From: CAKZLS01 sp963701445
GTDB lineage: Bacteria > Pseudomonadota > Alphaproteobacteria > Rhodospirillales > Defluviicoccaceae
DNA length: 64,000 nucleotides
Direction: 5' to 3'
NCBI GenBank assembly: GCA_963701445.1
Contig: CAVPAM010000004.1
Location: 5,223 to 69,222 of the forward strand
Shown piece by piece: positions 15,481 through 26,216 of the stretch; within the stretch, counting starts at the first letter, position 1, and each line of letters begins with the position of its first letter. The position numbers were made by a program, and so were the translations under genes. The notes below the pieces were generated by a model. That model saw only the letters and a list, made by a program, of their open reading frames with translations, was not told where the DNA came from and made no database searches.

Positions 15481-16437
15481 ATGCAGTTCAAGGACTACTA
15501 CAAGATCATGGGCGTGCCCGAGGACGCCTCGGCGGACGATGTCAAGAAGGCCTATCGAGCACTGGCCCGCAAGCACCATCCGGACCTCAACAAGGACGCC
15601 GACTCCGCCGAAAAGTTCAAGGAGCTGGGCGAAGCCTACGAGGTCCTGAAGGATCCGGCCAAGCGCGAGGAATACGATCAACTGCGCAAATACGGGGCGT
15701 CGGCCGGCCAGGAGTTCAAACCGCCTCCGGGCTGGCGGTCGGGTTCCGATTTCGCCGGCGGCGGTTACACCACGGCCGATACCGCCGAATTCAGCGACTT
15801 CTTCGAAAGCCTGTTCGGCCAGCGCGCGGCGCGAAAAGCCCACGCGGGGCCGGCCGGCGGCTCGTTCGCCCTGCGCGGCGAGGACGTCAGCTACCGGATT
15901 CCGGTAACGCTGGAGGAATCCTACGCCGGTTCGACCCGGAGCATTTCGCTGCGGACCCACAAATTCGACGACCAAGGGAACGTGATCCCCGAAACCAAGA
16001 CGCTCAACGTCAAGATTCCCAAGGGTGTCACCCAGGGCCAGAAGATCCGGCTGCGCGGCCAGGGCGGCGCGGGGTTTGGCGGCGGGCCCCATGGCGATCT
16101 CTACATGGAAGTGGAGATCGAAGCGCACGCCTTGTTCACCGTGGACGGCCGGGACATCACCCTGGTATTGCCGGTGGCTCCCTGGGAAGCGGCCCTCGGC
16201 GCGGGCGTGAAGGTGCCGACGCTCGGCGGCGCCGTCAACCTGACCATCCCGCCCAACGCCCAGAGCGGCCAGAGGCTGCGGCTCAAGGGACGCGGCCTTC
16301 CAGGCAGCGTTCCCGGCGACCAGTACGTTCTGTTGCAGATCGTCATGCCGCCCGTCGACAGCGCCGAGGACCGGGCGTTGATGGAGACGATGCGGCAGCA
16401 GATGCCGTTCAACCCGCGCGAATCACTCGGAGTTTGA
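15481..16437 (+). CDS. cbpA: DnaJ-family co-chaperone CbpA
   Basis: A 318-residue class B J-domain protein that stimulates DnaK and, in E. coli, also binds curved DNA. The J domain is at about 4-68 with the essential HPD in KHHPDLN. A Gly/Phe-type linker follows (about 80-125), then two beta-rich client-binding domains (GEDVSYRIPVTLEESYAG, then LNVKIPKGVTQGQKIRLRG). There is no zinc finger, which separates it from DnaJ. ATG at 15481 is preferred over the GTG two codons upstream because GGGGT is then well spaced. It is followed after four bases by the gene for its modulator CbpM, a standard pair. Confidence 0.92.
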   Translation: MQFKDYYKIMGVPEDASADDVKKAYRALARKHHPDLNKDADSAEKFKELGEAYEVLKDPAKREEYDQLRKYGASAGQEFKPPPGWRSGSDFAGGGYTTADTAEFSDFFESLFGQRAARKAHAGPAGGSFALRGEDVSYRIPVTLEESYAGSTRSISLRTHKFDDQGNVIPETKTLNVKIPKGVTQGQKIRLRGQGGAGFGGGPHGDLYMEVEIEAHALFTVDGRDITLVLPVAPWEAALGAGVKVPTLGGAVNLTIPPNAQSGQRLRLKGRGLPGSVPGDQYVLLQIVMPPVDSAEDRALMETMRQQMPFNPRESLGV

Positions 16438-16441
16438 GGCC

Positions 16442-16774
16442 ATGGCGAAAGAGATGGAAACCGTCACCGGGGAAATCGTGGACGAGACCGTCGAGTACGG
16501 CCTCAAGGACGTGTGCGAGGTTTGCGGGGTTCACGCCGAGTATGTCGTAGAAATGGTGGAGGCGGGCATCATCGATGCCAAAGGGGACAAGCCGACAACC
16601 TGGCGGTTCTCGGCCGTTTCCGTGATGCGGTCGCGCAAGGCGCTACGATTGCGGCGGGACCTCGAAATCAACATTCCCGGCCTCGCCGTGACGCTGGACC
16701 TGCTCGACGAAGTCGAGTCGCTCCGCACCCAGGTTCAGGCGCTCAAGCAGCAGTTGGAAAAGCTGCAGCGGTAG
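16442..16774 (+). CDS. cbpM: Chaperone modulator CbpM
   Basis: A 110-residue MerR-like helix-turn-helix protein without a DNA-binding role in its family; CbpM binds the J domain of CbpA and blocks its interaction with DnaK. It shows the expected small winged-helix region (DVCEVCGVHAEYVVEMVEAG, about 23-42) and a C-terminal leucine-rich coiled coil (LDLLDEVESLRTQVQALKQQ). It starts four bases after the cbpA stop, so the pair is co-transcribed and co-translated. It ends 12 bases before the convergent RND permease gene. Confidence 0.88.
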   Translation: MAKEMETVTGEIVDETVEYGLKDVCEVCGVHAEYVVEMVEAGIIDAKGDKPTTWRFSAVSVMRSRKALRLRRDLEINIPGLAVTLDLLDEVESLRTQVQALKQQLEKLQR

Positions 16775-16786
16775 CGGACCGGAGCT

Positions 16787-19700
16787 TCATTCTCCCGGTT
16801 CGACGGCGCCGCTGGCGGGGGGCTTTGTCGCCTCCGGCTTGGTTTCCTTTTTCCCGCGCTCGCTCAGGCCCTGCATCAGCACGTAGAACACGGGCACGAA
16901 CGGAATGGCGATCAGGGTCGACGCCAGCATGCCGCCGAACACAACGGTGCCGATGGCCTGCTGGCTGGCGCCGCCGGCGCCGGACGCGGTGAGCAGCGGG
17001 ACGACGCCCAGAATGAACGCGAACGAGGTCATGACGATGGCCCGGAACCGCCGCTGGGTCGCCTCGATGGCGGCCTCGGCGATGGACTTGCCCTCGGCGC
17101 GGAGTTCACGCGCGAACTCGACGATCAGAATGGCGTTCTTGCTGGCCAGACCGATCATCAGAACCAAGCCGACCTGGGTGTAAAGGTTGTTGTCGAACTG
17201 GCGGACGATCAGCGCCAGCAGCACGCCCACCATGGCCATGGGCACCACCAGGATGACCGCGCCCGGGTTGGTCCAGCTTTCGTACTGGGCGGCGAGGACG
17301 AGAAACACCAGGACGATGGACAGGGCGTAGATGAAATAGGCCTGATTGCCGACCTGCTTCTCCTGGTAGGCGGTCGTTGTCCATTCGAAGTCCATGCCGG
17401 CGGGCAGGTTCGCTCTCGCAACCTGCTCCATCATATCGAGCGCCTCGCCGGAGCTGCGCCCGGGGGCCGGGCCACCGAGCACGGCGGCCGCGGGATAGAG
17501 GTTGTAACGGGTGACCAGTTCGGACCCGACGGTTCGCCGCGCGTCGATCATCGTGCCCAGCGGCACCATCTCGCCCTGGCTATTGCGCACGTACAGTCCG
17601 GCGATATCTTCTGGCTCCAGGCGATAGGGCGCATCGGCCTGCATGCGCACCTGGAAACTCTGCCCGAATTTGTTGAACAGGTTGATGTAGACGGATCCGA
17701 CATACGCCTGAAGGGTCTGGAAGACATCGCCAATGGGCACGTCGAGCGACTCGACCTTGGTCCGGTCGATGTCGAGAAACAGTTGCGGGCTGCGCGCGTT
17801 GAAGGTCGTCATGACGCCACGCAGGCTCGACTGGGCGCGGGCCGCGTCGACCGTCTCCATCGCCGCTTTCTGCAGCTCCATCAGGCCAAGGGAGCGGCGA
17901 TCCTGGATCATCATCTGGAAACCGCCGGACTGTCCGAGCCCGGCGATGGGCGGAGGAATCAGCACCGCGATCGCCGCCTCGTCGATGGAAGCCAACTGCT
18001 TTTGCAGGTTGGCGACAATCACCTCCTGCGACAGGTCCTTCCCTCTTTTTTCCCAGCTTTCGTAGATGACAAAGGTGGAAAACACGTTGCTCACGTTGGC
18101 GTTGTCGACAATCGAGAGCCCGCCAATGGTAACCCAGTTCGCGATGCCGGGTGCTTCTCCAAGGATGGCGTTGACCTTGTCCGAGACCGCCTTCACCCGG
18201 GGTTGCGCCGCGGCGTCGGGAAGGGTCGCGAAGACGATAGCGTAGCCCTGGTCCTCGGTGGGAAGAAAGCCGGTGGGTTGCCGCGAGAACTGCCAGCCGG
18301 CCACGCCGATGACCGCCACGAAAACCAGCAACGATATTTTTGGGTTGCCGACCATGCGGCGAACGATGCCCATGTAGACATCCTCGGCCGCCTGATAGCC
18401 CCTGTTGAACCCGCCGAAAAAGAACCGGGAAAACGCGTTCGGCTTCTTATCCTTGTTGGGCGGACGCAGGAACAGCGGGACCTGGGCGGGACTTAGGGTC
18501 AGCGCGATCAGGGCGCTGAGGATCGCCGTGGACGCGATGACCAACGCGAACTGCCGGAACAACTGCCCGGTGATGCCGGGAATGAAGGAGGCCGGCAAAA
18601 ACACCGCCGTGAGCACCAAGGTAACGCCAATAATAGGTCCTTGCAGCTCGCTCATCGCCTTGATCGCGGCGTCGCGCGGAGACAGCCCCTGCTCCATGTA
18701 GTGCGACGAGTTCTCGACGACGATGATGGCGTCATCGACGACGATGCCGATGGCGAGGATGACCGCGAACAGCGTCATCAGGTTGATGCTGAACCCGAGC
18801 ATCGACATGGCCGCGAAGGCGCCGATGATGGTCACCGGGATGGTCACGGCGGGGATCAGGGTCGCGCGAAGATTCTGCAGGAAAACAAAGATGACGATGA
18901 GGACGAGGATGCCAGCCTCGAACAGCGTGTGGTACACCGCGCTGATGGCGTCTTTCACAAAAATCGTGGTGTCGTAGTAGATGGCGTACTTAAGCCCTTC
19001 CGGGAACGTCTCGCTCAGCTTCGCCGTCTCCGCGCGGATTTTGTCGGCAACATCGAGGGCGTTGGCGCCGGGCAGCGCGTAGACAAGAACGTGAGCGGCC
19101 TTCTTGCCGCTCAAGCCCGAAAAGTTGGCGAAGCTCTGTTGGCTCAATTCCACCCGCGCGACATCCTTGACGCGAATGACGCGCGCGCTCTCTCCACGAT
19201 CGCTCTTGACGATGATGTCTTCGAATTCCGAAACCTCGGAAAGGCGGCCGAGCGCGCTGATCGTAAACTGAAAAACCTGACTGTCCGGCACCGGCGCCCC
19301 GCCGATCTGCCCGGCCACCACCGCCGCGTTTTGCTGCTGGATGGCCTGTTGCACATCGAGAACGGTCAAGTTGAACGATTTGAGCTTCTCCGGGTCGAGC
19401 CAGATCCGCATGGCGTAGGCGCCGGCGCCCACGACCTTGACCTGACCCACGCCGGGAACCCGGCCGAGGGGATATTGCAGATTGATGACCCCGTAGTTAG
19501 TCAGGAAGGTGTCGTCGAACTGTCCGTCGTCCGAGTAGAGGCTCACCACCTGCAGGATATTGGTCGACACCTTGCGAACGGTGACTCCCTGGGCCTGAAC
19601 CACCGACGGCAATTGAGCGAGCGCTGCGTTGGCGAAGTTCTGCACCAGGGTGAGCGCCGCATCGAGATCCGTTCCCAACTCGAAGGTCACGGTCAGCGTG

Positions 19701-19963
19701 TAGCTCCCGTCGCTGCCGCTGGTCGACTGCATGTAGATGGAGCCCTCGACGCCGTTGAGCTGGTTCTCGATGGGGATGCCGACGGTGTTGGCGACGACCT
19801 CGGCGTTGGCGCCGGGATAGCTCGTCGTGACCTGAATGGTGGGCGGAACGATGTTCGGGTACTGGGATATGGGAAGCTGAAAAAGCGCGACCGCGCCGAG
19901 AATGATGATGACGATCGCGATGACGTTGGCGAAGATCGGACGGTCGATAAAGAATTTCGACAT
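16787..19963 (-). CDS. RND multidrug efflux permease (AcrB/MexB type)
   Basis: A 1058-residue inner-membrane proton/drug antiporter of the hydrophobe/amphiphile efflux (HAE1) family. The N-terminus MSKFFIDRPIFANVIAIVII gives the first helix. Proton-relay residues are present: the double aspartate in GIVVDDAIIVVENS (about 405) and the lysine in GLASKNAILIVEFA (about 940). Two large periplasmic loops give a full-length AcrB-like protein. It lies 18 bases downstream of the adaptor gene and is co-transcribed with it. No outer-membrane channel gene is nearby, so it presumably uses a TolC-like protein encoded elsewhere. Substrates cannot be told from sequence, and no regulator gene is adjacent. Confidence 0.93.
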   Translation of the reverse strand: MSKFFIDRPIFANVIAIVIIILGAVALFQLPISQYPNIVPPTIQVTTSYPGANAEVVANTVGIPIENQLNGVEGSIYMQSTSGSDGSYTLTVTFELGTDLDAALTLVQNFANAALAQLPSVVQAQGVTVRKVSTNILQVVSLYSDDGQFDDTFLTNYGVINLQYPLGRVPGVGQVKVVGAGAYAMRIWLDPEKLKSFNLTVLDVQQAIQQQNAAVVAGQIGGAPVPDSQVFQFTISALGRLSEVSEFEDIIVKSDRGESARVIRVKDVARVELSQQSFANFSGLSGKKAAHVLVYALPGANALDVADKIRAETAKLSETFPEGLKYAIYYDTTIFVKDAISAVYHTLFEAGILVLIVIFVFLQNLRATLIPAVTIPVTIIGAFAAMSMLGFSINLMTLFAVILAIGIVVDDAIIVVENSSHYMEQGLSPRDAAIKAMSELQGPIIGVTLVLTAVFLPASFIPGITGQLFRQFALVIASTAILSALIALTLSPAQVPLFLRPPNKDKKPNAFSRFFFGGFNRGYQAAEDVYMGIVRRMVGNPKISLLVFVAVIGVAGWQFSRQPTGFLPTEDQGYAIVFATLPDAAAQPRVKAVSDKVNAILGEAPGIANWVTIGGLSIVDNANVSNVFSTFVIYESWEKRGKDLSQEVIVANLQKQLASIDEAAIAVLIPPPIAGLGQSGGFQMMIQDRRSLGLMELQKAAMETVDAARAQSSLRGVMTTFNARSPQLFLDIDRTKVESLDVPIGDVFQTLQAYVGSVYINLFNKFGQSFQVRMQADAPYRLEPEDIAGLYVRNSQGEMVPLGTMIDARRTVGSELVTRYNLYPAAAVLGGPAPGRSSGEALDMMEQVARANLPAGMDFEWTTTAYQEKQVGNQAYFIYALSIVLVFLVLAAQYESWTNPGAVILVVPMAMVGVLLALIVRQFDNNLYTQVGLVLMIGLASKNAILIVEFARELRAEGKSIAEAAIEATQRRFRAIVMTSFAFILGVVPLLTASGAGGASQQAIGTVVFGGMLASTLIAIPFVPVFYVLMQGLSERGKKETKPEATKPPASGAVEPGE

Positions 19964-19981
19964 GGGTTTCGCGCGCCCCGG

Positions 19982-21222
19982 CTATTGCTTCTGGGAGGGC
20001 GGCGAGGAGGCCTTTGCCGCTTTGGCCGCTTCGGCTTCTCTTGCCGCCGCCGCCGCTTCCTCGGCGGTTACCGGGCGTCACCACCCGCCCGGGGATGGCC
20101 CGCATCAGGCCGGCGACGATCACCTGTTCGTCGCCGTTCAGGCCCTTGGAGATGACGCGCATTCCGTCTGAAAGCGGTCCTTGCTGGACGCCCCGCCGCT
20201 CCACTGTGTTGTCCGGGCCGACGATCATCACATATTCGCCCTGCTGGTCGAAGCCAACGGCTTGCTGGGGAACCAGAATTGCGTTGTCTTCCTTTGCGAC
20301 GGGCGCCTTTATTTTCGCGAACAGGCCCGGCACAAGCTTGCGATCCGGGTTCGGGAAAACGCCGCGCAACTGCAGGGTTCCGGTTCCCGCGTCCAGGGTG
20401 ATCGCCGCGAAGTCCAGAAAACCCTTGTGCGGGTAGTCCTCGTCGGTGGCCAGTCCCAGGAATAAGCGGTTGGGTTTTCTTGCTCGCTTCCGCTCCGGGA
20501 TCCTGGCTTTTCTGTCGTTCCATGATCGGAAGCAGGGCTCGCTCGCTGATGGTAAAATAGACGTAGACAGGCTCGATCTGGTTGATTTCCGCGAGCAGGG
20601 TGTCTTCTCCCGCGCCCACCAGATTACCAGGATCCACGAGCCGGCGGCCGATGCGGCCGTCGAATGGCGCGTAAACCTTGGTATAACCGAGGTTGAGTTC
20701 GGCCGTTTCCAAGGCCGCTTTCAAGGAGGCATCACCTGGGCCGCCTGGGCATCCGCCTGGGCCACCGCCTCGTCCACCTGCTGCTGGCTGATGGCGCCGC
20801 GTGCGACCGGCCTGGCGGCGGCGATCCGCTGTCAGCCTCGCCTGCGTGAGGTCCGCCTGCGCCCGGGCCACGTTGGCCTTCGCCTGGTCGACCGCCGCGA
20901 TGTACGGAGCCTGTTCGATCTGGAACAACAGGTCACCTTTTTTGACCAAGTCGCCATCTTCGAACAGCACCTGCTCCAAATAGCCCTCGACGCGCGCGCG
21001 CAATTCGACGGTCTGGACCGCGGCGATGTTGCCGGTGAATTCCAGGTACTCGGTCACCGGCTTCTGGATGGGTTGGGCCACCGTCACCTTCGGCGGCGGC
21101 GGCGCGACATAGGTGTTCTTCTCCTCGCACGCGCCCGCGATCAGCGGCAGCGCGAGAACGCCCGCGACCAACCATCGGGTCTTGCCCGAGAAACGCGCGG
21201 TTCCTGTCGAACGGTTCGGCAT
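19982..21222 (-). CDS. RND periplasmic adaptor lipoprotein (AcrA/MexA type), four frame breaks
   Basis: An adaptor of about 413 residues when frames are joined. The N-terminus has a signal peptide with lipobox LIAGAC, then TEYLEFTGNI, a lipoyl half (ARVEGYLEQVLFEDGDLVKK), a helical hairpin, the second lipoyl half (LNLGYTKVYAPFDGRIG), a beta-barrel (VFPNPDRKLVPGLFAKIK) and a membrane-proximal domain ending in an Ala/Glu-rich tail (stop at 19982-19984). Single-base indels are inferred near 20807 (extra), 20730 (missing), 20463 and 20073 (extra); between them the reading frame follows the family well. Conservation across all frames suggests sequence error, though loss of function cannot be excluded. 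It precedes the permease gene. Confidence 0.8.
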
Positions 21223-21570
21223 TGTCTGTCACCATGCTGGTCCCGGCTCGAAGATGATAGAAAGAGCGAGGGCGCCGCGACCAAGAATTTGAACAATTTC
21301 GCGCACCCTACCAACCCGGGTTCATTTTCACAATGGTACGCGTCGCTCCGCCGCAAATCGGCGCGCCGCGCCTTGCCGTCCGGTCCGAACCGGTGGGCAC
21401 TCGCGGAAGAGGCCGGGACGAAAACCGGGGCGGGCCGATTCCGATTGCACTTTTAGGATGATTTGGCGGCCCGGGGGGAGTAAGGGACAACGCTCGATGG
21501 ATACTCCTGGTTCGAATGGGCGGAATGGAGCGCCTTGGCGAAGATCGCGGTGGGACGGCGGGACGCAAAG

Positions 21571-22374
21571 ATGACGCAAAAAACATACAAGGTGCTCGAT
21601 AGTCCGGAAGTACTGGGGGTGCTGTTTTACCCGCGCAGGGAAACCGGAAGTCCGCGTCTTGTCGCGGATGTCCATAACGTCCGGATCCCGGTCGAGGGCG
21701 ATCTCTCGGTGGGCGGGAAGATCTACGCGGCCCGGCCGGGGGCGCCCGTCATCGTCTATTTCCACGGCAATGGCGAGATCGCCTCCGACTACGACACCAT
21801 TGCGCCGTTCTATACCTCCCTCGGAATGTCGCTGTTCGTCATCGACTACCGGGGCTATGGGGCCAGCGATGGGACGCCAACCTCCAGCGCGCTCGTCAAC
21901 GACGCGCGAACCTCGTTCAGGAAGGCGCGGGGGGTGCTGGCGGAACATGGCGTGGAGGCCGGCGACCTGTTCGTCATGGGACGCTCGCTGGGCAGCGCCG
22001 CGGCCCTGGAGATCGCCGACACGTGCGCGGACGAGCTCGCCGGCCTGATCATCGAAAGCGGCTTCGCCCACACGTTCGCGCTGATCGAGCGAATCGGTTT
22101 CCTGCGGATTCCCGGCGCGGACGAGGCTCGGGACGGCTTCGGCAACCTGGAAAAGATCTCGCGCGCCAACCTTCCGACACTGATCATCCATGGCGAACGC
22201 GACTGGATCATCCCCGTCGGCGACGGGATCGACCTCCATGAAGCGTCGCCGGCGGCGGACAAGACGCTGGTCACGGTTCCCGGCGCCGGCCACAACGACC
22301 TGATGATGGCCGGGCGGCGCGCGTATTTCGACGCCATCGCCAAACTGTGCGGCGGCCTCGAAACCACCGCCTGA
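21571..22374 (+). CDS. Alpha/beta hydrolase
   Basis: A 267-residue serine hydrolase fold. Oxyanion-type HGNG is at about 64-67 (YFHGNGEIASDYD), the nucleophile lies in GRSLGS (serine at about 130), an aspartate follows in HGERDWIIP, and the histidine lies in PGAGHNDL. It resembles the BEM46/ABHD13-like proteins of bacteria. No signal peptide is present, so it is cytoplasmic. The ATG at 21571 is preferred; a TTG at 21535 would add 12 residues without family similarity. It stands alone between the divergent efflux operon and the helicase gene. Substrate unknown. Confidence 0.82.
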   Translation: MTQKTYKVLDSPEVLGVLFYPRRETGSPRLVADVHNVRIPVEGDLSVGGKIYAARPGAPVIVYFHGNGEIASDYDTIAPFYTSLGMSLFVIDYRGYGASDGTPTSSALVNDARTSFRKARGVLAEHGVEAGDLFVMGRSLGSAAALEIADTCADELAGLIIESGFAHTFALIERIGFLRIPGADEARDGFGNLEKISRANLPTLIIHGERDWIIPVGDGIDLHEASPAADKTLVTVPGAGHNDLMMAGRRAYFDAIAKLCGGLETTA

Positions 22375-22476
22375 CAAACCGCTCCCCGGGCTCACGTCGC
22401 GCCGGCCCGCCGGTTTCGCGATTTTGCCGCCGGCCATGCATGGTTCCCGGGGCCCTCGGCGGCTATAGTATCCCAC

Positions 22477-25246
22477 ATGACTGGCGTCCCCTCTTCCGCG
22501 ACCCGATCAGCCGCCCGGGCGAGGCTGCCCGATGCCCCGGCGGTGGCGGTCGGCATGAACCGCGCCGTCTGGCTGCTTCCCACCGGCGAAGTGGAGACGC
22601 TGTCCCCGGCCCAGGCGGCCGAGGCGGATCGCCGACGGCGCCGCGCCCTTCGTCTGTCATCGCAAGGCCGTGGCCCGCCGCCTCGGCATTCCGCTGTTTT
22701 CGGCTTTCGATCTGTTGGAGCTGTACGCCTTCGTTCGCCCGGCCCGGTTCTGCGTGCCGACCATCCGCGGCCTCGCCGACGCCCTGATCCTGTCCGCGCC
22801 GGATACCCTGGAACAGGAAGCCGAAAGCCTGTTCCAGTGCGCGCGGACGCTGCTGGCGGAACTGACGGCGTCGCCCCGCGACGACGGGCCGCCGGTCGCG
22901 CGCTCGCTGGCCAACGGCAACTGGTCCTGGGGAAAGGCGGTGCTGTCGGCCGTGGGCGCCAGCGAGGACTCGCGGCCGGTCGATGCGCTGGCCGGCCTCA
23001 AGGTCTGGAACCGCTTGCGCGAATGGGAGGACTACGCGCCGCCGCCGCCGCCCGACAACTGGCCGGTGGAGCCGGTGGAAGCGCGCGCCAGCCTCGTGCG
23101 GCTGCTCGGCACCGGCAGCGAACCCAGGCCGCAACAGGTCGACTACGCGTCGGGGGTGACATTCGCCTTCGCGCCGCGCGATCGGGAGGGAGAGCCGAAG
23201 GTGGTGTTGGCCGAAGCCGGAACCGGGGTGGGCAAGACGCTCGGCTATATCGCGCCGGCGATGGTCTGGGTGCGGAAAAACAAGGGCGCGGTGTGGATCA
23301 GCACCTACACGCGCAATCTCCAGCGGCAACTGGACCACGAACTCGACCACGCCTATCCCGACCCGCGCGTCAAGGCGAGAAAGGTGGTGGTTCGCAAGGG
23401 GCGGGAAAACACCTTCTGCCTTCTGAACTTCGACGAGGCGGTGGCGCGGGCGCGGACCCATCCGGGAGCGGACCTCGTCGCGCTCGGACTGGTGGCGCGG
23501 TGGGCGGGAGCGACCCGCGACGGAGACATGGTCGGCGGCGACTTCCCCGGCTGGCTCGCGGACCTGATGGGGCAAGGCGTGACCGCGGCCCTGACCGACA
23601 CCCGGGGCGAATGCATCTACAGCGCCTGCCGACACTATCGGAAATGCTTCATCGAACGGACCATCCGCAAGGCGCGCCGCGCGGAAATCGTGGTCGCCAA
23701 TCATGCCCTGGTGATGGCCCAGGCGGCGCTCGGCGGCGAGGACCACGGCCCGGCGCCCCGCTATATCTTCGACGAGGGACACCATCTGTTCGATGCCGCC
23801 AACTCGGCGTTCTCGCTGCACTTGACGGGCCGGGAAACGGCCGAGTTGCGCCGCTGGCTGCGCGGCGCCGAACAGGGCGGCCGGTCGCGCCGCCGGGGCC
23901 TCGCGGAGCGCCTCGAAGACCTGATCGCCGGCGACGCGGAGGCGGTTGAAGCGCTTGGCGACGCCGTCCGCGCGGGGCACGTGCTGCCCGGCGCCGGGTG
24001 GCGTCAGCGCCTGGCCGGGGAAGCGCCGGCGGGCCCGGCGGAGACGTTCCTGGCGCTCGTCCGCCAACAGGTCTACGCGCGCGGCCGCGACACGGCCTCC
24101 GCCTACAGCCTGGAGACCGGCGTGCAGCCGCCCGTTGCCGGCCTGCTCGACGCGGCGCGCGCGTTCGAGGCCGCCCTGGAACGGCTGGACGCGCCGCTCG
24201 CCACCTTGAAAGGCGCGCTGGCGCGGGTACTGGACGACAAGGCGTCGGAGCTGGATACCGCCTCGCGCCAGCGCATCGAGCGGACCCGGCGCGGACTCGA
24301 ACGCCGCGCGGTCATGCCGGTGAAGGGCTGGCGGTCCATGCTCCGGGCGCTCGACGGCGAAACGCCGCCGGTCTTCGTCGACTGGTTCGGCGTGGAGCGC
24401 GCCGGTGGCCGCGACCTGGACGTGGGCTTTTACCGGCATTTCGTCGATCCCATGCAACCGTTCGCGGAACTGGTCGCCCGGCCGGCGCACGGCGTGCTGG
24501 TGACCTCGGCGACCCTTCGAGACGGCACCGGCGACGAGGACACCGACTGGGCCGCCGCCGAAATCCGCACCGGTGTCCGCCATCTGGCGTCGCCCCCGGT
24601 TCTGTCGGCGCTGCCGTCGCCGTTCGACTACGCGTCCAACACGCGCGTCCTGGTGGTCAACGACCTGAACCGCGACGATCCCGGCCAGGTGGCGGCGGCG
24701 TACCGCGAGCTGTTCCTGGCGGCGGGCGGCGGCGGGCTCGGGCTGTTCACGGCGGTCGCGCGTCTTCGCGCCGTCCACGAGCGCATCGCCGCGCCCCTGG
24801 AACAGGCCGGTCTGCGGCTTCTCGCCCAGCACGTGGACGCGTTCGATACCGGCACGCTGGTGGACATCTTCCGCGCCGAGGAGAACACGTGCCTGCTCGG
24901 AACCGACGCGGTCCGCGACGGCGTCGACGTTCCCGGCCGCGCCCTCAGGCTGATCGTGTTCGACCGGGTTCCATGGCCGCGACCGGATATCCTGCACCGG
25001 GTGCGGCGCGAGAAGTTCGGCGGAAAGTACGACGACATGCTGACCCGGCTGAAACTGAAGCAGGCGTATGGCCGGCTGGTGCGGCGCGCCAACGACCGGG
25101 GCGTGTTCGTCATGCTCGACCGCATGCTGCCCTCGCGCCTGCTCGGCGCCTTTCCCGACGGCGTGGAGGTCCGCCGCCTCGGGCTGAAGGACGCGCTCGC
25201 GGAAACCCGGGCCCTTCTATCGGGAAAAATCCGCGGCGAAATCTGA
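22477..25246 (+). CDS. DinG/XPD-like ATP-dependent DNA helicase, one frame break
   Basis: A superfamily 2 helicase of about 920 residues with an extra N-terminal exonuclease-like part. The first 50 residues (LPDAPAVAVGMNRAVW) read in one frame; an extra G near 22624 shifts the rest, which resumes as ADGAAPFVCHRKAVARRLG. The helicase core has Walker A AEAGTGVGKT, a DEGHH box in place of DEAH, and motif VI QAYGRLVRR near the end. Four cysteines (NTFC, then C-x4-C-x5-C in GECIYSACRHYRKC) fit the iron-sulfur cluster of DinG/XPD enzymes. Likely roles are unwinding of R-loops or damaged DNA. It is monocistronic. Confidence 0.83.
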
Positions 25247-25418
25247 CCGCGGCCGCAGGTCGCTCTTGACCGCGCGGGTGCCGGCGACGCAAGATTCACC
25301 CCACAGTGTTCACCGCCAACGAGACGCGGGACCGGCGCTTCCGCAAGCCCCCGGTCCATGGCCGAAATAAGAGCAAAACGGCGTCACGGGAGCGGATTGG
25401 AACAGGGGAGGAAAAAAT

Positions 25419-26215
25419 ATGGCAGGCCAGCAGACACCCGCACCCGCGGCAAACCTTCTACCTTACGGCGACCGGATCAACACGGTCTCCATCGACGACA
25501 CCTTCAAATGGCTCGGCGCCGGATGGAGGGACTTCAAACGCGCCGGCATCACCAGCCTCGCCTACGGCGGCGTTTTCGTCCTGGCGGGGTTCCTTCTGAC
25601 CATCGGACTGTACGTGACCGGGTTCGAATACCTGATCGCGCCGCTGACGGCCGGATTTCTCCTGGTCGGTCCGGCGCTGACGGTGGGGTTCTACGCCATC
25701 AGCCGGGACCTGGAAGCCGGCCGCGAACCGTCCCTGGCGAGGGCCCTCAACGCATGGCGGGTCAACCCCGTTCACCTGCTCGGGATGGGGCTGGGCCTGG
25801 TCCTGTTCCTGATCATCTGGGTGCGCCTCGCGGTGATGACCTTCGCGGTGTCGTTTCCGCACGTCAATCTCAGCATCCAGAACATCGTCAACACCACCCT
25901 GTTCACCGCCGACGGGCTCATATTCCTCGCCATCGGCACGGTTGTCGGCAGCGTCATGGCCGGCATCGCGTTCGTGTCCAGCGTGTTCTCGCTGCCGCTG
26001 ATGCTCGATCGCAAGGCGGATATCATCCAGGCGCTGGTGATCAGCGTCGTCGCCGTGATCGTGAACTTCCGGGTGATGATGGCGTGGGCCGCCATGATCG
26101 TGGTTTTCACCTTCGCCGGATTGTTCACGCTGTACATCGGGCTGGCGGTGGCTCTGCCGCTCCTCGGCACGCGAGCTGGCACGCCTACCGCGCCGTGATC
26201 AAGCATCCGGACTGA
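25419..26215 (+). CDS. DUF2189 integral membrane protein, frame break near 3' end
   Basis: A protein of about 265 residues with six predicted helices, typical of DUF2189. The N-terminus has the family-like NTVSIDDTFKWLGAGWRDFK before the first helix, and SRDLEAGREPSL in the loop after helices 1-2. The uninterrupted frame stops at 26198, but a missing C near 26168 explains the odd end: the shifted frame gives HASWHAYRAVIK and stops at 26213-26215, which is how this family normally ends. ATG follows GGGAGG. Function is unknown; some members sit near cytochrome or transport genes, but no such context is seen here. Confidence 0.82.
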
Positions 26216-26216
26216 T

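Noticed and set aside
22463..24997. 844-codon frame antisense to the DinG-like helicase
   Set aside because: Low-complexity Arg/Gly-rich translation without motifs; the sense strand encodes a helicase with Walker A, DEGHH and Fe-S cysteines.
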